Notes: a model not told the origin generated them from the sequence alone. A DNA stretch of 64,000 nucleotides from Primorskyibacter flagellatus (GCF_900176485.1 NZ_FWYD01000015.1:20093-84092); one strand, 5' to 3'; shown: positions 52,464 to 61,567, counted from the stretch's first letter. Numbers and translations are program-made.

Positions 52464-53477
52464 ATGGGGGTCATTCGCGACATCCTTGGCCAAGTCGACG
52501 CCGCGGTGAACACCGTGGCGCAGGACGGCTTTATCTCCTCGGCGGCCTCGGTCGGTAATGTCATCTCGGCGGGCGCGACGCTCCTTGTCGTGCTCCTCGG
52601 GATCAACGCGGTCATGCAGCTCCGCCCCCTGCCCTTCGGAACCGGGTTTGCCTTCGGGATGAAAGTGGCCCTGGTCGGGATCTTCGCGCAGAGTTGGGAT
52701 AATTTCAGCGTCATCTATGACATCGTCACGCGCGTGCCCGACTCCGTGGGCGCCTCGATCCTGGCGCTTACCGGCTCGGGCGACGAGGCAGGGGTCTATG
52801 AGAGCCTCGACAATATGGTCGCCCGCATCACCGCCTATGGCGATACGATCGGCGACCGCGCGGGCTGGGTCTTCGGCGCGGTTCTGGGTGCCATCTTCTT
52901 CGTCCTCTCCGCCGTCTTCGCCGCCGTCACCGCAGGGATCATCGCCTTCGCCCGCATCGTCTTCGCGCTGATGATCGTCATCGCCCCCTTCATGATCGTG
53001 ACCTCGCTGTTCAAACCGACCCAGTCCCTCTTCGAGGCCTGGACCCGCGCCACCATTGGCTACGCGCTCATGCCGGTCGCCGCAGCAGGCGCCGCGGGCA
53101 TCATCGTCGCCATCGCCGAAGCGATCGGGGACGCCTCCGCCGATCCGGGCGATGTCGAAACCGTCAGCCTGATCCTGCCCTTCCTCGTCATTCTGATCCT
53201 CAGCGCCGGGATCATGGCCTCGGTGCCCTACATCGCCTCCAATCTCACCGGTGTCGTCGGCATCGCGTCCAATGCCGTCGGTCTCACGGGCCTTGCGCGC
53301 CAGGGGTTCGTGAACACACGGGAGTATGGCGCGGGCGCAACCTCGCGCCTCGTCACCGGCAAGTCCCCGCATGAGCTGAACCAGATGGCCAATGCGGGTG
53401 TGGTGAAGACCGGCGAGCTGATCCGGCAAAGCCCCGGCGCGCTTCTCTCCGCCGCCAAGGCCTTCCGCAAACCCTGA
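52464..53477 (+). CDS. virB6: VirB6/TrbL-family inner-membrane protein
   Basis: This 337-residue polytopic protein has about six hydrophobic segments (ISAGATLLVVLLGINAV, FGAVLGAIFFVLSAVFAAVTAGIIAFARIVFALMIVIAPFMI, LILPFLVILILSAGIMASV). It fits VirB6, the inner-membrane channel component. Its ATG directly follows the stop of the preceding gene. Confidence 0.88.
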   Translation: MGVIRDILGQVDAAVNTVAQDGFISSAASVGNVISAGATLLVVLLGINAVMQLRPLPFGTGFAFGMKVALVGIFAQSWDNFSVIYDIVTRVPDSVGASILALTGSGDEAGVYESLDNMVARITAYGDTIGDRAGWVFGAVLGAIFFVLSAVFAAVTAGIIAFARIVFALMIVIAPFMIVTSLFKPTQSLFEAWTRATIGYALMPVAAAGAAGIIVAIAEAIGDASADPGDVETVSLILPFLVILILSAGIMASVPYIASNLTGVVGIASNAVGLTGLARQGFVNTREYGAGATSRLVTGKSPHELNQMANAGVVKTGELIRQSPGALLSAAKAFRKP

Positions 53478-53494
53478 TGTGAAAGACGACGACT

Positions 53495-54175
53495 TTGAAG
53501 AAGCTTGTGACCAGTTCCTCCGCGCCTGACCGCGACGCTTTCGAGGCGGATTTCATCTACGGGCCAAGACGGCGTGAGCGTTTCGCCTGGTTCGTTGCGG
53601 CGGCAGGCGTGCTGGTTGGTGTTGCCGGCATGGTCGCGGGCGCGAGCCTCTTTCCACTCAAATCGACCGAGACCTTCGTCGTCGTGGTCGACAAGGAAAC
53701 CGGAGAGATGGACCGGGTCGCCGCCGTACAGGCGCTGACGCTTTCCGAGAGCGACGCCATCATCCAGGCCAATCTCGTGGCCTATGTCGATGATCGGGAA
53801 ACCTATGACCTGACCGATGGCGAGCAGCGTATCAACTCGGTGCTCAACCGTTCCGATGGCGATGCCGCCCGCACGCTGCGCGATCTCTGGTCCTCGACCA
53901 ACGAAGACTACCCGATCACCGTCTATGGCCGCGACGCCAAGATCGAGGTGGTGATCAAGTCCGTGAACCAGATCGAGCGCGGCGTGGCCCAGGTCCGCTT
54001 CACCCGCACGCTGCGCCGTCCCCGCGACACCCGCACCGTCACCCGGTCCTATGTCGCTACCGTTGGTTATGACTTCCAACCTGAAACCCGCCAGCGCCTT
54101 CAGGACGTCTGGGCCAACCCCTTGGGCTTCGTGGTGACCTCCTACCGCGTCGACGCCGAGACTCTGGAGAACTGA
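53495..54175 (+). CDS. virB8: VirB8-family inner-membrane scaffold
   Basis: This 226-residue protein has a short cytoplasmic part, one membrane helix (FAWFVAAAGVLVGVAGMVAGASLFPL) and a periplasmic NTF2-like domain (ETFVVVVDKETGEMDRV, RSDGDAARTLRDLW, AQVRFTRTLRRPRDT). This is the VirB8 pattern. The start is TTG 53495, because no ATG lies before the membrane segment. Confidence 0.88.
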   Translation: MKKLVTSSSAPDRDAFEADFIYGPRRRERFAWFVAAAGVLVGVAGMVAGASLFPLKSTETFVVVVDKETGEMDRVAAVQALTLSESDAIIQANLVAYVDDRETYDLTDGEQRINSVLNRSDGDAARTLRDLWSSTNEDYPITVYGRDAKIEVVIKSVNQIERGVAQVRFTRTLRRPRDTRTVTRSYVATVGYDFQPETRQRLQDVWANPLGFVVTSYRVDAETLEN

Positions 54176-54180
54176 CCAAG

Positions 54181-54903
54181 ATGAAATCTCTGCCCGCGCT
54201 TTTCCTGGCGCTTGCCCTTCCTGTTGCCGCAAACGCCGAGGCCACGCCGCAAGGCGGCCCGCTCGACATCCGCATCCGCACCGCCGTCTATAGTGAAAAC
54301 CAGGTCTATCGGATCGAAACCGATCTGAGGCATTCGACCACGATCCATTTCGGGGCGGGCGAGCGCTTCGAGGCCGTGATCGTCGGCGACACCGAAAGCT
54401 TCCAGGTCGATCCGATCCCAGAGCTTGGCAATGTGCTGACCATCAAACCGCATGTGGCCAATGCCTCCACCAACATGACGGTGATCACCAACCGACGCAC
54501 CTATTCCTTCCACCTGCGCGAAGGCTCGATCCCGAACCGCACCGGCATGTTCTTCGAAGTCCGCTTCCGCTACCCCGATGAGGAACGTCGAGCGACGGCG
54601 GCTACCCAGCCCAAAGGCTTTGAGGCGCCCCGCAACTACAACTACCGCGTCTCGGGCGAAGGTGATTTCCGCCCCAGCCATATCTATGACGACGGGCGCT
54701 ATACCTACTTCGTCATCCCGGAAAACGGTCGCCAGCCCGCCCTCTTCAAGGCCGATGACCAGGGCCGTGAGCGCACGGTCAACTGGACCCAGCAAGGCAA
54801 CACGGTCCGGGTGCTTGGGGTGAACACCTACTGGTCGCTGCGTATCGGCGATGAGGCGATCTGCGCCTGGCGCGACGAGAGCGCCATCTACGTGAGCAAC
54901 TGA
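54181..54903 (+). CDS. virB9: VirB9-family core-complex protein
   Basis: This 240-residue protein has a signal peptide (MKSLPALFLALALPVAANA) and the VirB9/CagX domain (YRIETDLRHSTTIHFGAGERFEAVIVGDTESFQVDPI, TNMTVITNRRTYSFHL), then DDGRYTYFVIPENGRQPALF and the end VNTYWSLRIGDEAICAW. It forms the outer layer of the core channel with VirB7 and VirB10. Confidence 0.9.
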   Translation: MKSLPALFLALALPVAANAEATPQGGPLDIRIRTAVYSENQVYRIETDLRHSTTIHFGAGERFEAVIVGDTESFQVDPIPELGNVLTIKPHVANASTNMTVITNRRTYSFHLREGSIPNRTGMFFEVRFRYPDEERRATAATQPKGFEAPRNYNYRVSGEGDFRPSHIYDDGRYTYFVIPENGRQPALFKADDQGRERTVNWTQQGNTVRVLGVNTYWSLRIGDEAICAWRDESAIYVSN

Positions 54904-54905
54904 CC

Positions 54906-56348
54906 ATGGCCGAACAAACCCCTCCCGACCTTCAGGACCGTCTCGACCAGTTCAGCCAGCGCGGCAAGTCCAAGCCCCGCGGAAACAGCCTCGGGGTCGG
55001 CGCGCTCGCGGCCGCCCTCGCCCTTGGCGGGGCCGGGGTCGCGTATTTTCTGGCCACCGGTCTGCAGGAAGGTGACAGTGCGCTTGAGACCTCCGATGTC
55101 GAGACCTTTCAGGACCGCCGCCCCGGCTCCGGCGGGCGGCTGAAGTTTCCGCCCGACGAGACCGAGCAACGGGTCAATGACGCACTGATCGCCGTCGAGG
55201 AAGCGCTCGACGTGCCCGCCGCCCCTGCCCCGGAACCGAGCGCCGAGGTGCTGGCCGAAATCGCCAAGCTCCGCGAAGCCCTCGCCGCCAGCCAGGCTGC
55301 CCGCAACTCGGAAATCCAATCCGCTGTCGCGGACCTGCGCGAGGCCTTCGACGAGCAAAAGGCCGCGCTCGAAGCAACGCTCGCCGCAAAGGAAACCGAG
55401 CTGGCAAACCTCCAACGCCAGACCGAGACTCGCATCGAGGGGCTGCAGGCCATGCTCGATGCCGAACGGGCGCAGCGCGAGGGGCTTGAGGCCGAGCTCG
55501 ATCGCGAAGGGGTGATCGCCGATCAGCGCCTTCTCGAACAACGCCGGCGTCAGGAAGAGGAGCAGCGTCTGCGCGAGGCCGAACGCATCGCCGAGGAGCT
55601 TCTGACTGCCCAGATCAAATCCCCCGCCGTGGTCTATGCGGACGGTCCACGTGGTGGTGCGAGTGGCGCGGCGGTGGCCGATCCTGCCGCCGCTGGCGCA
55701 AGTGGACCGGCCCTCTCGGGCAACGAGCAGTTCTTGCAGAGTGCGCGACCGCTCGAGGTGCAGGAGGCCGCCCGCCTCATCCATCCCGAACGCACGCTGA
55801 CCCAAGGATCCGTCATCCAGGCGGCGCTGCAAACCGCTATTAACAGCGATCTGCCCGGCTCCGTTGTCGCGGTGGTCTCCGAGCCGGTGCTGGCGTTTTC
55901 CGGAGACCGGATCCTGATCCCCCGGGGCTCCCGCCTTTTTGGCCAATACCGCTCCGGGATCGAAATGCACCAGAAGCGCATCCTGATCCTTTGGACCCGC
56001 GTCCTGACCCCGGACGGCACCTCGATGGAAATCGCCGCTGTGGGCGGCGACCAGCTTGGCCGCTCGGGCCTCACTGGTCTCGTCGACACCAAGTTTGCCG
56101 AGCGCTTCGGCGGGGCGGCGCTGATTTCCGTGATCGGGGCGGCGCCTGCCGTGGCGGCGGAGAGTGCCAACAACGAGACGACAAGCATTGTCCTGGGCGA
56201 TGTCAGCAGCGACCTGCAGGACGCTGTCGGGTCGGTCATCGCCGATCAGGTCTCGATCGCGCCGACGATCTATGTCGATCAGGGCGCCTCGGTCACCGTG
56301 CTCGTGGACCGGGATGTGGTGATCTACGGGGGTTCCGGTTCACAATGA
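54906..56348 (+). CDS. virB10: VirB10-family protein
   Basis: This 480-residue protein has one membrane helix (LGVGALAAALALGGAGVAYFL), a long coiled-coil at about residues 105-235 rich in Glu and Ala, and the C-terminal TrbI/VirB10 beta-barrel (LTQGSVIQAALQTAINSDLPG, VLAFSGDRILIPRGSRLFGQYRSG). It spans both membranes and opens the core channel. Intact. Confidence 0.9.
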   Translation: MAEQTPPDLQDRLDQFSQRGKSKPRGNSLGVGALAAALALGGAGVAYFLATGLQEGDSALETSDVETFQDRRPGSGGRLKFPPDETEQRVNDALIAVEEALDVPAAPAPEPSAEVLAEIAKLREALAASQAARNSEIQSAVADLREAFDEQKAALEATLAAKETELANLQRQTETRIEGLQAMLDAERAQREGLEAELDREGVIADQRLLEQRRRQEEEQRLREAERIAEELLTAQIKSPAVVYADGPRGGASGAAVADPAAAGASGPALSGNEQFLQSARPLEVQEAARLIHPERTLTQGSVIQAALQTAINSDLPGSVVAVVSEPVLAFSGDRILIPRGSRLFGQYRSGIEMHQKRILILWTRVLTPDGTSMEIAAVGGDQLGRSGLTGLVDTKFAERFGGAALISVIGAAPAVAAESANNETTSIVLGDVSSDLQDAVGSVIADQVSIAPTIYVDQGASVTVLVDRDVVIYGGSGSQ

Positions 56349-56431
56349 AAAAGAAGCATCAGGTTTCGCGTTCGAGCCGCAGGCGAGAGGCAGCGAAACC
56401 AGGTTCAATATTACCGGAATCACCGAATTGA
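56345..56431 (+). CDS. possible 28-residue basic peptide between virB10 and virB11
   Basis: A short frame (MKKKHQVSRSSRRREAAKPG, ending SPN) begins with ATGA on the virB10 stop and ends with TGATG on the virB11 start. The exact coupling on both sides is the pattern of genes in this operon. It may simply be the coupling sequence, since the product is short and basic. Confidence 0.4.
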   Translation: MKKKHQVSRSSRRREAAKPGSILPESPN

Positions 56432-57426
56432 TGGATCAGGCCTCGCCAGCCTCATACCTCGAGCGTTATCTCGACCCGTTCCGCGATCTCCTGCGGCGTG
56501 ACGACGTGGTCGAGATCGCGATCAACCCCGACGGCAAGGTCTGGCTCGAGGTCGCGGGGGATGCCAGCATGCGCCACGAAGGTCAGACCGTGGATCGGAC
56601 CACAGCCCTCAACATGGCCCAGACCATCGTCGGCGATGCCAAGGCCCGCGTCTCTGAAAAGAACCCCCTCGTCTCCGGCAAGGTGGAATATGCGGGCCGC
56701 CCGCTTCGGGTCCAGGTCGCCGTGCCGCCCGCCATCGATCGCGGTGCCTCGATCACCATTCGCCTCTTCGCCTCTGGCAGCATTAGGGACTACGCCCCGG
56801 CTTATCTCTTCGGCAAGGCCGTCTCGCTCGACGCCCTCCGCGCGGAGAAGATGAAAAACATCGCCAGTCTAGCGGAGGAGAACCTTGAGGCCGCGCTGCA
56901 GACTCTGGTCGAGGCGCGGCTCAACGTCCTGATCAGCGGCGGCACCTCGACCGGGAAGACCACGTTCGCCCGCCACCTCCTGACCCATGTGAGCGAGCAC
57001 GAGCGGCTGATCACCATCGAAGACGCTTTTGAGCTCTTCCCCGGCCAGCCCAACACCGTCGCCCTCCTTGCCGACCGCGGTGCCGGTTCGCAACGCAGCG
57101 CCAACGCTCTCCTTCAAGCCTCCCTCCGTATGCGACCTGACCGGATCATCGTCGGCGAGCTGCGCGGTGCCGAGGCCCTGACCTACCTCGAGGCCATCAA
57201 CACCGGCCATGGCGGGTCGGTTTCCACCATCCACGCGGAAACCGCAGAACTCGCAATCGATCGACTGGCGATCATGGTGCTGCAGGCCGGCACACCACTG
57301 ACCTTTGCCGAGGTTCGGGAATACATCCGGAAATCCATCGATGTGATCGTCCAGCTCGGGCGGGCCGAGGGGAAGCGGGGGATTACGGAGTTCTATCTGC
57401 CGGGGTCGAGAAAACTACCGACATAG
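56431..57426 (+). CDS. virB11: VirB11-family ATPase
   Basis: This 331-residue secretion ATPase has Walker A GGTSTGKTTF (about residues 170-179), the Asp box ITIEDAFEL and Walker B/His box RIIVGELRGAEALTYLEAINTGHGGSVSTIHAE. It drives the transfer channel. ATG 56431 overlaps the small frame before it; TTG 56428 is an alternative. It is the last VirB gene in the window. Confidence 0.93.
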   Translation: MDQASPASYLERYLDPFRDLLRRDDVVEIAINPDGKVWLEVAGDASMRHEGQTVDRTTALNMAQTIVGDAKARVSEKNPLVSGKVEYAGRPLRVQVAVPPAIDRGASITIRLFASGSIRDYAPAYLFGKAVSLDALRAEKMKNIASLAEENLEAALQTLVEARLNVLISGGTSTGKTTFARHLLTHVSEHERLITIEDAFELFPGQPNTVALLADRGAGSQRSANALLQASLRMRPDRIIVGELRGAEALTYLEAINTGHGGSVSTIHAETAELAIDRLAIMVLQAGTPLTFAEVREYIRKSIDVIVQLGRAEGKRGITEFYLPGSRKLPT

Positions 57427-57576
57427 ACGGCGCGATGCAGCCGTTTGCAACGCTGAACTGAACTTCCGCAAGGCGAAGTGTAGCGTTCACGCCAAAAGGA
57501 GACAGCTGACGTATTATCAACGGGCAGCGGTGACACTCCGGACCTTGGGGCGTTGAAGGAGTATCGCACAATTTCT

Positions 57577-57606
57577 TTGACCGCAGCGCGAAGAAAAACC
57601 TAACTA
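57577..57606 (+). promoter_or_regulatory. candidate promoter upstream of hamAB
   Basis: TTGACC at 57577-57582 and TAACTA at 57601-57606 (18-base spacing) lie 80 bases before the hamA start. A second weaker pair, TTGAAT and TATGCG (16-base spacing), follows at 57608-57635. Both are guesses from sequence. The 57427-57576 part of the gap shows nothing else. Confidence 0.35.
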
Positions 57607-57684
57607 TTTGAATTACGTATGATACTCTCTATGCGAGCAGCAGCGGGGTCGGCACAACCACCCTAAAACGAAAGGAGGCGACCA

Positions 57685-58632
57685 CTGACTCAAGTACTTC
57701 CAGAAGATTTGGTTAATATAGTTTCGGGCGATCCAGAAGAGTTGGGTGTTCATCTCCAGCTTGTTAAACGGGACGTGCTCTTGAAAGATTGCGTGGCCCG
57801 TCTCCACTGTCATTGCCTGACTGTGGATGGGAACGGACGCGTCAAGCCGGAGCGTCTTGCGGAATTTATGCGCAACTCAATTATCGATTATGCCGTCCCG
57901 AAATCGCGGTTGGATGATGCGCGGGCGCGGGACGCCAGATTCAAGTCCGGAAGCGCGGTTGCAGCCCTGCACCACGAGGCAATCGGCACTTTTACGGACC
58001 TTGCCAATACTGGCGAAGGCGGCGAGATGCTGCTCTTCCTACTCGCAGAGCGCTTTCTCAAGGTTCCTCAGGTGCTCTGTAAGATGGACCTTAAGACCGA
58101 CTCTCACATGCACTATCATGGTGCGGACGGCGTCTATGCTTCCGTAAACGAAAACGGCCTTCTCAAACTTTTCTGGGGCGAGTCAAAGGTGTATGGCGAC
58201 CCTACAGCGGCCATAAGAGATTGCCTTTCATCACTTGCCCCTTTCCTCGTGGAGACGGACCACGAAGGCGCTGATCGCGAGCGGGATCTCGTGCTCCTCA
58301 GCGACAAAGCCGATCTCAGTGATCCGGAACTTACGGCCGCATTCCGGAAATATTTCGACCGAACCTCACCGCTATCGAACAGGGTCGAATATTGCGGGAT
58401 CGCGCTTATCGCCTTCGATGCGGATTTCTATCCGAAAGATGATGCAAAAGGCATCGGGGAGGACATCCTGAAGGCGGCGAATGACGAAATGGAAAAATGG
58501 GTGAAGAATGTAAAGAACAGACTATCGGTGGAGAAACTCGACAAATTCGACATTCAGTTTTTCTGTGTGCCAGTGCCTTCGGCGGATGGGTTTCGCGCAT
58601 CGTTCCTTAAGGCGCTGGGTATTAAGAAATGA
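57685..58632 (+). CDS. hamA: Hachiman defence nuclease HamA (DUF1837)
   Basis: This 315-residue protein carries the DUF1837 / PD-(D/E)xK-type nuclease pattern: GEGGEMLLFLLAERFLKVPQ, then YHGADG (Asp148), then FWGESKVYG (Glu166, Lys168). Known: HamA is the nuclease partner of the HamB helicase. No ATG, GTG or TTG lies near the strong AAAGGAGG at 57671-57678. CTG 57685 is six bases downstream of it and opens the frame just after the in-frame stop at 57664. TTG 57709 is the next canonical option, but it is 30 bases from that site. Gene stop and hamB start share ATGA. Confidence 0.85.
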   Translation: MTQVLPEDLVNIVSGDPEELGVHLQLVKRDVLLKDCVARLHCHCLTVDGNGRVKPERLAEFMRNSIIDYAVPKSRLDDARARDARFKSGSAVAALHHEAIGTFTDLANTGEGGEMLLFLLAERFLKVPQVLCKMDLKTDSHMHYHGADGVYASVNENGLLKLFWGESKVYGDPTAAIRDCLSSLAPFLVETDHEGADRERDLVLLSDKADLSDPELTAAFRKYFDRTSPLSNRVEYCGIALIAFDADFYPKDDAKGIGEDILKAANDEMEKWVKNVKNRLSVEKLDKFDIQFFCVPVPSADGFRASFLKALGIKK

Positions 58633-61250
58633 AAGATACCGAACTCTTTGATTGGCTGTCGGGTGAGGCGCTTCGTGATGATATTATCAGGTTGACTCAG
58701 ATCACAGTGGCGACTGAGATAACAAATCTGGACGCAATCCATGAATCCGCTGACCCAAAGAAGAGCTTTGACTGGCAGCAGCTTCTTTTGGCCGGAAGCC
58801 TTTTGGCCAGATCAACCGAACGAACGCATCAGGAGGCGGCGCTGCGGATCGCAACCGCTGCCGTCACACTCGAAACTTCGCCGGAAGTGCGGGATGCGGG
58901 GGCTGTCCTCCTCGAAAAGCTGTCCAATCGCAGGTCCGTCGAGCTGGCAATACTGCGAAACCGGATCGCTCCCGATCTTGAGGGCAGACTGGGCGTGTCG
59001 ATGCGCCTTGAAGCCAACAGAAGACGTTTCGAGGACTCGATACTCCTTGAATCGAGCGGAAAATGGATAGGCGTCAACGATTTTCAGAAAGAACTATGGG
59101 CGGGCGCCTCTTCCGGCGCCGGCTGGCTTTCAGCGTCCGCGCCAACCGCGTCCGGAAAAACTTACCTCGTTTTGCAGTGGCTGCTCGATCACGTTCGCAC
59201 GAGCAAGACAAAGATCGCCGTTTACCTTGCCCCAACCCGGGCTTTGGTGAGTGAGATTGAACTCAGTCTGAAGGAGCTATGTCAGTCGGACACCGGCATC
59301 GAGATCACGTCGCTACCGCTGACGGAAGTTTATTTCTCATCTACGACGGGAGACAAGAAAGCCGTCTTCGTATTCACGCAGGAGCGTTTGCACCTGCTTG
59401 TCAATCTTCTCGGGGAGGACTTCAGTGTAGACCTTCTCATTGTTGATGAAGCGCACAAGATCGGAGACAATCAGCGTGGTGTAATACTGCAGGATGCAAT
59501 CGAGCGGGTGTCTCGGCAGAACCCGATGATGAAGGTCGTGTTTGTAAGTCCTTCGACACAAAATCCCGGAGAACTGCTTGAGGATGCGCCGAACGATATG
59601 CCGAAAACGTCGGTCAATACCGATATGCCAACCGTTCTGCAGAACGTGATCCTAGCCGAGCAAGTGCCTCGGAAGCCCAAGGAGTGGTCGCTGGACCTTG
59701 TCTGGGGCGATTCACCCATACCACTGGGCACGCTTAAACTGTCAAACAAGCCTGCGGGCCTGAAAAAAAGGCTGGCGTTTATCGCAGCGGCGGCAGGCGG
59801 TCGCGGCGGCACACTGGTTTACTGCAACGGCGCGGCTGAAGCGGAGGACGTCGCGCTCCTTATCAGCCAGTTGGAAGGCTCGGAGAAGACAGATGATCAG
59901 GAATTGCTGGACCTGGCTGATCTGGCCCGCAAAGGGGTCCACCGTAATTATCAGCTCGCGCCGCTGGTCGAACGTGGTGTCGCTTTTCACTATGGAAACA
60001 TGCCCTCTCTCATCCGCACCGAGGTTGAGAGGCTGTTCCGCGACGGCAAGATAAGATTTCTTGCCTGCACCTCGACGCTGATTGAAGGAGTAAATCTCTC
60101 TTGCAGGACCATCGTTGTGCGCGGTCCCCGGAAGGGCCGTGGGAACCCGATGGAGCCGCACGACTTCTGGAACCTCGCGGGACGGGCCGGTCGCTGGGGA
60201 AACGAATTCCAAGGCAATATTATCTGTATCGATCCAAAGGATGAAAAAGCATGGCCCGTCGGCGTGCCGAAGCGCTCACGCTACCCGATCAAGAGAGAAA
60301 CTGACGTCGTTATATCTTCCACCGATGAACTGGCTGCGTATCTTGAGAACAGAAACATCGACTCTTTGGCCGATCTTGCGCAAGGCGAAGAATTCGAACA
60401 GGTCGGGGCTTACCTCCTCAATACATATATTCGTCTTGGTACGCTTTCCGATGCCGCATTTGCGAAACGGCATTCTCCAGATGCGCTCCGGAAACTCGAT
60501 AGAAGCCTCGAAGGTATTTCGGCGCTGATCAATATTACGCAGGATGTTCTAGTAAGACATCCAGGCGTCAGCGCGGTGGGCCTGCAGCGTTTGCTGGAAG
60601 CTTTTCGAAAGTACGAAGGCAATATCGAAAATCTGCTGCTCGCGCCTTCGGAAAGCGTCGATGCGTACGACAGGTACGTCACCGTCATGCGACGGATTAA
60701 CGCAAATTTGTATCCTGTCTTCCTGCCAGACAGTCTCATTCCCCTGCACGCGCTCGTGGTTGTCGAGTGGCTGAAAGGATTGTCTTTGGCTGCAATTATC
60801 AGGAAGCGTATAGAGTATCAGCAACGAAACAACAGATCGTTCAAGCTTCCAGTGCTCATTCGCGAAACGATGAGCATGGTGGAAGAGACAGCAAGATTCA
60901 AGGCACCGAAGTATATTTCCGCCTATATGGATGTCCTCCGCCTGTTCTTGACTGAAGCCGAGCGCGAGGACCTGATTGATGAAGACTTTGACATCGGGAT
61001 AGCGCTTGAGTTTGGCGTCTCCAGCATCACGCTTCTCTCATTAATGGAACTAGGGCTTTCCCGCATGTCTGCGGTGGCCTTGTATGAGAAGATTGCGCGC
61101 GACGATCTGGACAAGGAAGGTTGCCTGGCCTGGATTAATCAGCATGGCCCGAATTTCGCCGGGATGGACCTGCCTAACCTTATCGTCAGGGAAACGCTGC
61201 AGGTATCGGGCCTTGATGATCCGGAAGCGGGCCACGAATTCAGCGAATAG
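58629..61250 (+). CDS. hamB: Hachiman defence helicase HamB
   Basis: This 873-residue superfamily 2 helicase has Walker A SAPTASGKT (residues 170-178), DEAH (273-276), SPSTQNP-type motif III, the motif V region LACTSTLIEGVNL and motif VI NLAGRAGRWGNE near 520. The long helical C-terminal part is usual in HamB. Known: HamAB gives broad phage resistance by sensing damaged or phage DNA and degrading DNA. ATGA overlap with hamA. Length and motifs are intact. Confidence 0.9.
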   Translation: MKDTELFDWLSGEALRDDIIRLTQITVATEITNLDAIHESADPKKSFDWQQLLLAGSLLARSTERTHQEAALRIATAAVTLETSPEVRDAGAVLLEKLSNRRSVELAILRNRIAPDLEGRLGVSMRLEANRRRFEDSILLESSGKWIGVNDFQKELWAGASSGAGWLSASAPTASGKTYLVLQWLLDHVRTSKTKIAVYLAPTRALVSEIELSLKELCQSDTGIEITSLPLTEVYFSSTTGDKKAVFVFTQERLHLLVNLLGEDFSVDLLIVDEAHKIGDNQRGVILQDAIERVSRQNPMMKVVFVSPSTQNPGELLEDAPNDMPKTSVNTDMPTVLQNVILAEQVPRKPKEWSLDLVWGDSPIPLGTLKLSNKPAGLKKRLAFIAAAAGGRGGTLVYCNGAAEAEDVALLISQLEGSEKTDDQELLDLADLARKGVHRNYQLAPLVERGVAFHYGNMPSLIRTEVERLFRDGKIRFLACTSTLIEGVNLSCRTIVVRGPRKGRGNPMEPHDFWNLAGRAGRWGNEFQGNIICIDPKDEKAWPVGVPKRSRYPIKRETDVVISSTDELAAYLENRNIDSLADLAQGEEFEQVGAYLLNTYIRLGTLSDAAFAKRHSPDALRKLDRSLEGISALINITQDVLVRHPGVSAVGLQRLLEAFRKYEGNIENLLLAPSESVDAYDRYVTVMRRINANLYPVFLPDSLIPLHALVVVEWLKGLSLAAIIRKRIEYQQRNNRSFKLPVLIRETMSMVEETARFKAPKYISAYMDVLRLFLTEAEREDLIDEDFDIGIALEFGVSSITLLSLMELGLSRMSAVALYEKIARDDLDKEGCLAWINQHGPNFAGMDLPNLIVRETLQVSGLDDPEAGHEFSE

Positions 61251-61268
61251 AGTAGAGAGGAAGCGATT

Positions 61269-61361
61269 ATGCCCGCAAAGCCAGTAGAGATCGGATCGCT
61301 CTCATTCGCGAGGAAAGGAGACGCAAACGTGCGCGCAAGACCCCGGCGGCGAATGTCATAG
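61269..61361 (+). pseudogene. truncated start of a possible AtuA-like/ferredoxin-fold small gene
   Basis: After a ribosome site (AGAGGAAG) a frame reads MPAKPVEIGSLSFARKGDAN. That resembles the LAHARSGDKGN opening of AtuA-like C-terminal domain proteins. It then turns into an arginine-rich nonsense tail as it enters the livG fragment of the opposite strand. It therefore seems to be cut at about 61325. Family assignment is tentative. Confidence 0.4.
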
Positions 61362-61567
61362 GGCGCTTTGGCGTTGATGTCCTGCCCATCCAGCATGACC
61401 GTGCCTGACGTGGGGTCCTGAAAGCCTGTGATGATGTTGACGCAGGTGGTTTTGCCTGCTCCGTTGGGGCCGATCAACCCGACAATTTCCGCCTTCTTTA
61501 GCGAAATCGTCACGTCATCCAGAGCCTTGAAGCCACCAAACGCAACGCTGATTGATTCCAGTTCCAA
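61323..61567 (-). pseudogene. livG: truncated branched-chain amino acid ABC transporter ATPase (LivG-like)
   Basis: From TTG 61567 (AAGGATAAG upstream) the frame gives MELESISVAFGGFKALDDVT, Walker A GPNGAGKTT and NIITGFQDPTSGTVMLDG, ending at RRRGLARTF. In an intact protein Q-loop and signature motifs would follow; here the frame continues into unrelated sequence and on into the hamB 3' end. About two thirds of the gene is missing. It is adjacent to the hydantoinase genes and was probably part of their transport operon. Confidence 0.8.

Noticed and set aside
51846..53429. 527-residue frame on the minus strand
   Set aside because: Antisense shadow of virB5, the exported protein and virB6; composition is His/Asp/Gly-rich and not protein-like.
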